Origin: Actinomadura rifamycini DSM 43936
GTDB lineage: Bacteria > Actinomycetota > Actinomycetes > Streptosporangiales > Streptosporangiaceae
Length of the DNA stretch: 42,718 bases
NCBI RefSeq assembly: GCF_000425065.1
Contig: NZ_AULB01000044.1
Location: 1 to 42,718, forward strand
Reading direction: 5' to 3'
Part shown: piece after piece, positions 8,461-15,173 of the stretch
Layout: every line of letters starts with the position of its first letter
Numbering within the stretch: the first letter of the stretch is position 1
Made by a program: the position numbers and the translations under genes
The notes under the pieces: generated by a model
Databases searched by the model: none
Seen by the model: the letters and a program-made list of their open reading frames with translations, nothing else
Told to the model about the DNA's origin: nothing

Positions 8461-9742
8461 AGCCGGCGGCCGCCGGGGCGGACGCGTCCGCGGGCGTGCG
8501 CGCGCCGCCGGCCGCCGCGGCCGGGGCGGGCAGGAAGCGGAGCGTGACCGTCAGCCCGCCGCCGGGGCGCGGCTCCGCGCGCAGGTCCGCGTCGTGGGCG
8601 GTGGCGATGGCCTGCACGATGGACAGGCCGAGGCCGAGCCCCTCGCTGCGCCCGGTGCGTTCGGTCCCGAGCCGCTGGAACGGCATGAACAGCCGCTCCA
8701 GCGCGTCCGGCGGCACGACCGGGCCGGTGTTCTCCACCGTCAGGACGGGCCGGTCCCCGTCCATGCCGGTGGCGACCGTCACCCCGCCGTCCGGGACGTT
8801 GTGCCGCAGCGCGTTGTCGACCAGGTTGATCACCAGGCGTTCCGCGAGGCCCGGGTCGCCCGCCGCGACCGCCTCGCCGAGGGCGGCGTCCAGAGTGACG
8901 CCGCGCCGCTCGGCCTCCGCGCGGCGGGCCGCGACGACCTGCCCGGTCAGCCGGTCGAGCGCGACCGGCACCCGGCGCTCGATGCCCGCCTGCCCGCGGG
9001 CCAGCGTGAGCAGCGCGGCGACCAGCCGCTCCTGGTGCCGGCCCGCGGCGATGACCCGCAGGTGCGCGTCCCGCAGCGACTCCACGGTCGCGTCGGGGTC
9101 GGCGAGCGCCACCTGCGACAGCGTCCGCTGCCGCGCCATCGGGGTGCGCAGCTCGTGCGACGCGTTGGCGACGAACCGGCGCTGGGCCTCGAACGCGGCC
9201 TCCAGCCGGGCGAGCAGCCCGTCGATGGTGTCGCCCAGGTCCTTCAGCTCGTCGGTGGGGCCGGGCAGCGCCAGCCGCTCGTGCAGGTTGGTGGCCGAGA
9301 TCTCGCGGGTCGCGGCCGTGATGACGCGCAGCCGCCGCAGGATGCGGCCGGCGACGGCCCAGCCCAGCCCGATCGACGCCAGCGACATGATCCCCAGCGC
9401 GATGCCGGACTGGACGAGCTGCGTCCGCCGCTGCCGCTCCTTCTGGTGCCGGGCCAGCGCGGCGATCTGCCGGTCGTCGATGTCGTCCGGCGGGGTCAGC
9501 CCGCGGTTGCCGGTGTCGCTGTCGTCCCGCTGTGCCGGGCCCCGCTTGCGCGGCGGGTCCCGCATTTCCTTGATCGACGTCGTGATGCCGTCCTCGCCCT
9601 GGTAGAAGTACACGCCCTGGGTGGCGCGGTCCACGAGAAAGAAGGTGATGCCGAGCGTGACCGCGCCCGACAGCAGGAAAAGCGCGCCGTAGAGCAGCGT
9701 GAGCCGGAGCCGGACGGTGTTGCGGGGGAGTCGGAACCGCAT
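8459..9742 (-). CDS. Two-component sensor histidine kinase (HAMP type)
   Basis: The 427-residue membrane kinase has TM helices at about 15-37 and 111-133 flanking an extracytoplasmic sensor of about 70 charged residues, then a HAMP linker. The dimerisation box is FVANASHELRTP with phospho-His196. ATP-binding elements are NLVDNALRHN (N box), VENTGP, and GLGLGLSIV (G2). The C-terminus is an Ala/Pro-rich tail. It begins 9 bases after the response regulator stop and is clearly its partner. The divergent MacA/MacB-like operon is the likely target, as in other actinobacterial sensor/exporter pairs. Confidence 0.95.
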   Translation of the reverse strand: MRFRLPRNTVRLRLTLLYGALFLLSGAVTLGITFFLVDRATQGVYFYQGEDGITTSIKEMRDPPRKRGPAQRDDSDTGNRGLTPPDDIDDRQIAALARHQKERQRRTQLVQSGIALGIMSLASIGLGWAVAGRILRRLRVITAATREISATNLHERLALPGPTDELKDLGDTIDGLLARLEAAFEAQRRFVANASHELRTPMARQRTLSQVALADPDATVESLRDAHLRVIAAGRHQERLVAALLTLARGQAGIERRVPVALDRLTGQVVAARRAEAERRGVTLDAALGEAVAAGDPGLAERLVINLVDNALRHNVPDGGVTVATGMDGDRPVLTVENTGPVVPPDALERLFMPFQRLGTERTGRSEGLGLGLSIVQAIATAHDADLRAEPRPGGGLTVTLRFLPAPAAAAGGARTPADASAPAAAG

Positions 9743-9751
9743 GGGCGTCCT

Positions 9752-10405
9752 TCAGATTCGGTAGCCGGATTTGGCCACGGTTTCGATGACCGGCGGGTCG
9801 CCGAGCTTGGCGCGCAGCCTGCTGATCGTCACCTTGACGGTTTTGGTGAACGGGTCGGCGGACTCGTCCCAGACCCGTTCCAGGAGTTCCTCCGCGGACA
9901 CCGCCCGCCCGTTCGCGGCGAGCAGCAGTTCCAGGACGCCGAACTCCTTCGGGGCGAGGTCGAGGGTCCGCCCGGCCCGCCGCGCCCGCCGCTGCGCCAC
10001 GTCCAGCTCGATGTCGCCGTGCCGCAGCACCGGCGGCACCGCCGGATGCGCCCGCCGCGCCAGCGCGCCGATCCGCGCCATGAGGACGGGGAAGTCGAAC
10101 GGTTTCGGTAGGTAGTCGTCCGCGCCCAGGTTGAGCCCGTCGACCAGGTCGTCGCTGGTCGCGGCCGCGGTGAGCATCAGCACCCGGCTGCCGCGCCCGG
10201 CCGACACGAGCTGCGCGCAGACCTCGTCGCCGTGCAGGCCGGGCAGGTCGCGGTCGAGGACGATGACGTCGTAGTCGTTGACCATCGCGCGTTCCAGCCC
10301 GGACGACCCGTCGAGCGCGACGTCGACGGCCATCCACGCCCGGCGCAGCCCCACCGCGACCGTCTCCGCCATTTCCTCGTCGTCCTCGATGACCAGTATC
10401 CGCAC
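9752..10405 (-). CDS. OmpR-family response regulator
   Basis: The 217-residue protein has a receiver domain with the acidic pair at about 8-9, phospho-acceptor Asp51 (VIVLDRDLPG) and the conserved Lys in LPKPF. A winged-helix DNA-binding domain follows (PKEFGVLELL, ending TVAKSGYRI). It is the promoter-proximal gene of the RR-kinase pair, divergent from the export operon. A pair of 11-bp-spaced GGTTTC repeats in the divergent region (10511, 10522) is a likely binding site. Confidence 0.96.
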   Translation of the reverse strand: MRILVIEDDEEMAETVAVGLRRAWMAVDVALDGSSGLERAMVNDYDVIVLDRDLPGLHGDEVCAQLVSAGRGSRVLMLTAAATSDDLVDGLNLGADDYLPKPFDFPVLMARIGALARRAHPAVPPVLRHGDIELDVAQRRARRAGRTLDLAPKEFGVLELLLAANGRAVSAEELLERVWDESADPFTKTVKVTISRLRAKLGDPPVIETVAKSGYRI

Positions 10406-10736
10406 CGCCCCGCACCCCCGGAAAGATCATTGAGCTCCGACCGCCCGGTCCATTCGGGCCGGGCGCGCGGCGTCCGCACGCCGCGCGAATCGCCATGCTA
10501 ACCGAGGCCCGGTTTCGGCAGGGTTTCAGCGCCGGAATGCCGAAGGCGGACGCTGCTTCCCGGCGGCTCACGGCACCGCCCGCCGACCGAAAGGTGCGCT
10601 TTTGTCGGCTCGCCGGAAGGGGCGGGCGCACCGGTCCGCCGCCCGAGGAAATGCGCCGCCGCCGATACCGTCCCGAAACCGCCGCCCGAGTAGAACCACA
10701 TTGACATCGGAAAAGGCATCCGCCGAAGGAGAAGCA
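10406..10736. promoter_or_regulatory. Divergent control region with 11-bp-spaced GGTTTC repeats
   Basis: This is 331 bases without a convincing gene, between the response regulator and the export operon. GGTTTC occurs at 10511-10516 and again at 10522-10527, one helical turn (11 bases) apart, which is the spacing used by OmpR/PhoB-type dimers. A TTGACA at 10701-10706 has no matching -10 element. The likely role is autoregulation plus activation of the exporter (inference). Confidence 0.45.
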
Positions 10737-10826
10737 ATGCGCGGCACCGAATATCGAACGCGGCCGGACGGGTCCGGCCGCGCCGCCGTCCGCAGCGGCC
10801 CGGCCCGGGACGGGGAGGAGGCATGA
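10737..10826 (+). CDS. Small upstream ORF, 29 codons, overlapping the adaptor gene
   Basis: ATG at 10737 has AAGGAG at 10727-10732 at good spacing. The frame ends in TGA at 10824-10826, overlapping the next ATG (10823) as ATGA. The peptide is Arg/Gly-rich, polar, and resembles nothing I know. It may be a translated leader coupling ribosomes into the adaptor gene, although the adaptor also has its own strong GGGAGGAGG site. Codon-level evidence is too short to prove expression. Confidence 0.4.
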   Translation: MRGTEYRTRPDGSGRAAVRSGPARDGEEA

Positions 10827-11962
10827 GCGTGACCTCCGAAACCGTGCCCGGCGAGGACGCCGCGGGCGGCCGGGACGCCCCGCCGCAGCGCCGCCGCCGG
10901 CGCCGCACGCTGCTGTCGGTCCTGGTGCTGGGCGCCGCCGGCGCGGTCGCCGGCGTCGTGCTGGTCGACCCGTTCGGCGACGAGGCCCCCGCCACCACCC
11001 GCAACGCGGCGCCGACCGGCACCGCGGCCGTCCGCCAGGGCCAGGTGTCCGCCCGCATCTCGGTCAGCGGCACCCTCACCTACGACGGCGGCTACGAGGC
11101 CGTGAACCAGGCGAGCGGCGTCTTCACCGACCTGCCGAGCACCGGCAAGGTCTACAAGGCGGGCCACACCCTGTACCGGGTGAACACCGCGCCGGTCGTG
11201 TTCCTCAAGGGGTCCATCCCCGTCTACCGCGACCTGGAGTGGGGCGACCAGGGCCGGGACGTCCGGCAGCTCAACGCCGCGCTCGTCTCCCTCGGCCACG
11301 GCAGCGGCCTCGACGCCGACTCCAAGTACTTCGGCTACGCCACCTACCTCGCCCTCCTGCGCCTGGAGGACGCCCGCGGCCTGAAGGAGGACGGGAAACT
11401 GTCCAAGGGAGAGATCGTCTACCTGCCCGCCGACCAGATCCGCGTCACCAAGCTGAACGTCGGGGTCGGCGACCGGGCCGGCGGCGGCACCGCCGTGCTG
11501 GAGGCCAGCTCGCTGCGCCGGCACGTCTCGGTGGAGCTCGACGCCGCCTACCAGTCGCAGGTGAAGGAGGGCGACAAGGTCACCATCACGCTGCCGAACC
11601 TGAAGACGACCGGCGGCGAGGTCGTGTCCGTCGGCAAGGTCGCCACCTCCGACGACGAGGAGGGCGGCGCCAAGATCAAGGTGGGGATCCGGCCGGACGA
11701 CCCCGAGGCCACCGGCAGCCTGGACCGGGCCCCGGTGCAGGTGTCGATCGTCACCGACAGCGCCGACGGCGTGCTGTTCGTCCCCGTGACGGCCCTGCTG
11801 GCGCTGCTGGACGGCGGCTACGGCGTCGAGGTCGTCGCGCCCGACGGCGCCCGCCGGCTCGTCCAGGTCGAGCTCGGCATGTTCGACCAGAACAGCGGGA
11901 CGGTCGAGGTCACCGGCCAGGGCCTCCAGGCCGGCCAGCGCGTCGTGGTGCCGGCGTCATGA
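10823..11962 (+). CDS. MacA/HlyD-type efflux adaptor with peptidoglycan-binding-like domain
   Basis: This is a 379-residue protein with an Arg-rich cytoplasmic tail, one TM anchor (about 29-49) and an extracytoplasmic body. After the first beta/lipoyl-like segment (VRQGQVSARISVSGTL) comes a PG_binding_1-like unit (WGDQGRDVRQLNAALVSLG, about 139-200), then a beta-barrel and membrane-proximal domain ending VTGQGLQAGQRVVV. This layout is common in actinobacterial adaptors paired with MacB-type ABC systems. A strong GGGAGGAGG precedes ATG 10823. The stop overlaps the ATPase ATG (ATGA at 11959). The substrate is unknown, and candidates include the NRPS product or envelope-damaging peptides. Confidence 0.92.
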   Translation: MSVTSETVPGEDAAGGRDAPPQRRRRRRTLLSVLVLGAAGAVAGVVLVDPFGDEAPATTRNAAPTGTAAVRQGQVSARISVSGTLTYDGGYEAVNQASGVFTDLPSTGKVYKAGHTLYRVNTAPVVFLKGSIPVYRDLEWGDQGRDVRQLNAALVSLGHGSGLDADSKYFGYATYLALLRLEDARGLKEDGKLSKGEIVYLPADQIRVTKLNVGVGDRAGGGTAVLEASSLRRHVSVELDAAYQSQVKEGDKVTITLPNLKTTGGEVVSVGKVATSDDEEGGAKIKVGIRPDDPEATGSLDRAPVQVSIVTDSADGVLFVPVTALLALLDGGYGVEVVAPDGARRLVQVELGMFDQNSGTVEVTGQGLQAGQRVVVPAS

Positions 11963-12723
11963 GCGGGCCGCACGCCGGCGCGGGCGACACCGCGCTGCTG
12001 ACCGGGCCCCGCTCCGGCGGCGAGACGCCCGTCCTCGAACTCGACGGCGTCACCCGGCTGTACCCGGGCGCGTCGCCCGTCGCGGCGCTGGCCGGGGTCA
12101 GCTTCACCGTGAACCGCGGCGAGCTCGTCGCGATCGTCGGGCCGTCCGGGTCCGGCAAGTCCACGCTGCTGAACGTGATGGGGACGCTCGACCGCCCCAC
12201 GTCCGGCGTCATGCGCATCACCGGCACGGACGTCGCGCGGATGAGCGACCGGGACCTCGCGGCGCTGCGCGCCACCCAGATCGGGTTCGTGTTCCAGCAG
12301 TTCTTCCTCGCCGACCACACCACCGCTCTGGAGAACGTCGCCGACGGGCTGCTGTACGCGGGCGTCGGCCGCGCGGCGCGCCGCAAGGCCGCGGCGGAGG
12401 CCCTCGACCGGGTCGGGCTCGCGCACCGCGCCGGGTTCCTGCCGTCCAAGATGTCGGGCGGCGAGCGGCAGCGCGTCGCGATCGCCCGCGCGCTCATCGG
12501 CGGCCCCGCGATCGTGCTCGCCGACGAGCCCACCGGCAACCTCGACAGCGTCAACGGCGCCGCGATCCTGTCGCTGCTCACCGAGCTGCACCAGCAGGGC
12601 GCCACCATCATGGTGATCACCCACGACCGGGAGATGGCCGCGCGGCTGCCCCGCCGGATCGAGGTGCTGGACGGCAGGATCGTCGCGGACACCGGCGCAC
12701 CGGGGGAGGCGCGGCGGCGATGA
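11959..12723 (+). CDS. ABC exporter ATPase, MacB/LolD type
   Basis: The 254-residue ATPase has Walker A GPSGSGKST, Q-loop FVFQQF, signature SGGERQRVAIARAL, Walker B VLADEP and the H-loop ITHD. The TGNLDS D-loop is characteristic of MacB/LolD/FtsE-like ATPases. Both ends overlap neighbours by ATGA (11959-11962 and 12720-12723), so adaptor, ATPase and permease are translationally coupled as one complex. Confidence 0.97.
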   Translation: MSGPHAGAGDTALLTGPRSGGETPVLELDGVTRLYPGASPVAALAGVSFTVNRGELVAIVGPSGSGKSTLLNVMGTLDRPTSGVMRITGTDVARMSDRDLAALRATQIGFVFQQFFLADHTTALENVADGLLYAGVGRAARRKAAAEALDRVGLAHRAGFLPSKMSGGERQRVAIARALIGGPAIVLADEPTGNLDSVNGAAILSLLTELHQQGATIMVITHDREMAARLPRRIEVLDGRIVADTGAPGEARRR

Positions 12724-13919
12724 CCACGACCACCACGCCCGGGCGGCTGGCGCCCGCCGACCTGGCGCGCACCGCCAGCGTCGGGCTCCGCACCCGGCGG
12801 CTGCGCGCCGCGCTGTCCGCCCTCGGCATCGCGATCGGCGTCGCGTCGATCGTCGCCGTCCTCGGCCTGTCGGCGTCGTCGCAGGCCGGGCTGCTCGCCG
12901 AGATCGACCGGCTCGGCACCAACATGCTGACGGTCAGTCCCGGCGTCGACATCGAGGGCAACGAGGTGAAGCTGCCGAAGTCCGCGCCCGCGATGGTCGG
13001 CCGGATCGGGCCCGTCCAGCGGGTCCAGACGACCGGCAAGACCGACGCGAAGGTGTACCGCAGCCCGCTCGTCCCGGCGATCAACTCCAACGGCCTCACC
13101 GTCCAGGCGGCCAGCCTGGACCTGCCCGAGACCGTCCGCACCCGGGTCGCCGAGGGGGTGTTCCTCAACGAGGCCACCGCGACGCAGCCGACCGCGGTGC
13201 TCGGCTACGACGCGGCCCGGCGGCTCGGCTTCGACCGCATCCGCCCCGGGCAGCGGATCTGGCTCGACGAGCAGTGGTTCTACGTCGCCGGGATCCTCGC
13301 GAAGGCCGACCTCGCCCCGGAGATCGACGCCTCGGTCCTGATCGGGTACCCGGCCGCCCAGAAGTTCCTGCGCCACGACGGGCACCCCACCACCATCTAC
13401 GTCCGGTCCGACACCGAGCAGGTGAACGCCGTCCACTCGGTGCTGGCCAGGACCGTCAACCCGATGAACCCCGGGGACGTCACGGTCAGCAACCCGTCGG
13501 ACGCGCTCGTCGCCCGCGCCGCCGCCGAGTCGGCGCTGAACGGCCTGTTCCTCGGCCTCGGCGCGGTCGCGCTGCTGGTCGGCGGCGTCGGCGTCGCCAA
13601 CACCATGATCATTTCAGTGCTGGAGCGGAGGTCCGAGATCGGGCTGCGCCGCGCCCTCGGCGCGACCCGCGGCCACATCCGCGTCCAGTTCTTCTCGGAG
13701 GCGGTGCTGCTCGCCGGGCTCGGCGGGGCCGTGGGCGTGTTCTGCGGCGTCATGGCCACCGTCGTGTACGCGTCCATCAAGGGGTGGGCGGTGGTGCTGC
13801 CGCCCGAGGCGTGGGCGGGCGGTGTCGGCGCCGCGGTCGCGATCGGCGCGATCGCCGGGCTGCTCCCCGCGATCCGCGCCGCCCGCATGCAGCCCACCGA
13901 GGCCCTGCGCACCTCATGA
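12720..13919 (+). CDS. MacB/FtsX-type ABC exporter permease
   Basis: The 399-residue permease has an N-terminal TM helix (about 25-50), a large extracytoplasmic MacB_PCD domain, and three TM helices in the C-terminal FtsX domain (about 275-300, 325-350, 360-385). Typical motifs are GVANTMIISVLERRSEIGLRRALGATR. It is a separate polypeptide from its ATPase. A perfect GC hairpin follows 3 bases after the stop, so it is the last gene of the operon. Confidence 0.96.
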   Translation: MTTTTTPGRLAPADLARTASVGLRTRRLRAALSALGIAIGVASIVAVLGLSASSQAGLLAEIDRLGTNMLTVSPGVDIEGNEVKLPKSAPAMVGRIGPVQRVQTTGKTDAKVYRSPLVPAINSNGLTVQAASLDLPETVRTRVAEGVFLNEATATQPTAVLGYDAARRLGFDRIRPGQRIWLDEQWFYVAGILAKADLAPEIDASVLIGYPAAQKFLRHDGHPTTIYVRSDTEQVNAVHSVLARTVNPMNPGDVTVSNPSDALVARAAAESALNGLFLGLGAVALLVGGVGVANTMIISVLERRSEIGLRRALGATRGHIRVQFFSEAVLLAGLGGAVGVFCGVMATVVYASIKGWAVVLPPEAWAGGVGAAVAIGAIAGLLPAIRAARMQPTEALRTS

Positions 13920-13922
13920 CCC

Positions 13923-13945
13923 GGCCCCCGCCGCCGGCGGGGGCC
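13923..13945 (+). terminator. GC hairpin terminator after export operon
   Basis: A perfect 10-bp stem (GGCCCCCGCC / GGCGGGGGCC) with a 3-base loop lies immediately after the permease stop. There is no T-tract. Confidence 0.7.
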
Positions 13946-13998
13946 GCGTGACCCAGTCAGATCCGCCGCGCACCCCGCGCGAGGCGAAGGGACGGCCA

Positions 13999-14802
13999 AT
14001 GCCCATCAGCGTCGTGAACGGCGTCCACCTCAGTTACGAGGAGCACGGGACGGGCGACCCCGTCGTGCTCATCGCCGGCACCGGCGCCCTCGGCCGGGTC
14101 TGGCGCGCCCACCAGGTGCCCGCCCTCAACCGGGCCGGGTTCCGCGCGATCACCCTGGACAACCGGGGCGTGCCGCCGTCGGACGTCTGCCCGGAGGGCT
14201 TCACCCTGGCCGACATGGTCGCGGACGTCGCCGGGCTCGTCGAGCACCTCGGCGCCGCGCCGTGCCGCGTCGTCGGGGCCTCGATGGGGGCGATCATCGC
14301 GCAGGAGCTCGCCCTCGCCCGTCCCGACCTCGTCGCGCAGGCGGTGCTGATGGCCACCCGGGGGCGCACCGACGCGCTCGGCGCGGCGGTCGCCACCGCC
14401 GAGCTCGAACTGTTCGACTCCGGGATCAAGCTGCCGCCCCGCTACGAGGCGGTGTTCCAGGTGCTGCGCGGCTTCTCCCGCCGCACCCTGCGCGACGAGC
14501 ACACCGTCCGCGACTGGCTCGACCTGTTCGAGCTGTCCCCGCTCAGCGCGTCCCTCAGCCGGTCGCAGCTCGCGGTCGACCGGCTGCCGGACCGGCTGGA
14601 CGCGTACCGCCGCATCGACGCCGAGTGCCTCGTCCTCGGGTTCGCCGACGACCTGGTGACGCCCCCGCACCTGGGCCGCGAGGTCGCCGACCGGATCCCG
14701 CGCGGCACCTACCGGGAGATCCCCGGCTGCGGGCACCACGGCCACCTGGAGGACCCCGTCGCGGTCAACGCGGCGATCATCGAGTTCTTCGGGTCCGGCT
14801 GA
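13999..14802 (+). CDS. Alpha/beta-hydrolase
   Basis: The 267-residue protein has the alpha/beta-hydrolase fold. The oxyanion strand is VVLIAGTGA, the nucleophile elbow is GASMGA, the acidic residue is probably in LGFADDLV, and the base is probably in GCGHHGHLE. ATG 13999 is preceded by AAGGGA; longer frames read through the hairpin behind the permease gene. The substrate is not predictable; hydrolases of this size also occur as tailoring or editing enzymes near NRPS clusters. Flanking hairpins on both sides suggest it is transcribed alone. Confidence 0.9.
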   Translation: MPISVVNGVHLSYEEHGTGDPVVLIAGTGALGRVWRAHQVPALNRAGFRAITLDNRGVPPSDVCPEGFTLADMVADVAGLVEHLGAAPCRVVGASMGAIIAQELALARPDLVAQAVLMATRGRTDALGAAVATAELELFDSGIKLPPRYEAVFQVLRGFSRRTLRDEHTVRDWLDLFELSPLSASLSRSQLAVDRLPDRLDAYRRIDAECLVLGFADDLVTPPHLGREVADRIPRGTYREIPGCGHHGHLEDPVAVNAAIIEFFGSG

Positions 14803-14807
14803 CCGGC

Positions 14808-14848
14808 GAGCCGGTGCGCGCGCCCCGCACGGACGCGCGCACCGGCTC
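14808..14848. terminator. Long GC hairpin after hydrolase gene
   Basis: A perfect 15-bp inverted repeat (GAGCCGGTGCGCGCG and complement) with an 11-base loop starts 6 bases after the hydrolase stop. It also faces the minus-strand glycosyltransferase remnant and may act in both directions. Confidence 0.75.
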
Positions 14849-14856
14849 CCCGGCCG

Positions 14857-15160
14857 TCAGCCCTTCGACAGGTCGTACAGCGTGGCGCCGCCGACCTGCG
14901 TCGCCGGGAAGGCGGACCCGACCCGCGCGGTGATCCGCCCACGGCCCGGCCGCCGGCAGGACGAGCCGCCACAGCCGCCGCCGGCGCGGTCACCGGGTAC
15001 ACGAGCGCGAACACCGGCACCACCAGGAACGCCTGCAGCATCTTGGCCAGGAAACCCGTCCCCACGCAGGCCGCGGCGAACACCAGCGGCGCGTCCGGGT
15101 TGTTGAACCGGAACATGAGCGCCGCCACCGGCGTCAGCGCCTCGGAAGTGTCGAGGTCAT
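14857..15160 (-). pseudogene. Decayed GT39/PMT-type glycosyltransferase copy
   Basis: Only about 300 bases remain of a gene normally near 2 kb. It keeps a start (ATG 15160 behind GGAGG, reading M-T-S-T) that meets a stop after eight codons. Next comes an internal piece reading EALTPVAALMFRFNNPD and GFLAKMLQAFLVVPVFALVY, which matches LTPITVAINRDNNPD and GFNTKMLQAFIIVPALALAY in the intact neighbour. A frame change follows, then a C-terminal end VGGATLYDLSKG with TGA at 14857-14859. The pieces are in the right order, so internal deletions rather than rearrangement explain it. It lies directly downstream of the intact gene in the same operon. Confidence 0.8.
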
Positions 15161-15173
15161 GGTGGTCCTCCCG

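Noticed and set aside
8459..10631. Very long alternative minus frame (up to 985 codons) across the two-component genes
   Set aside because: Its translation is low-complexity Arg/Ala/Pro, while the kinase and regulator frames show full motif sets.
10701..10706. TTGACA as a -35 promoter element for the export operon
   Set aside because: No AT-rich -10 exists at 16-19 bases and the following bases are the ribosome site of the small ORF.
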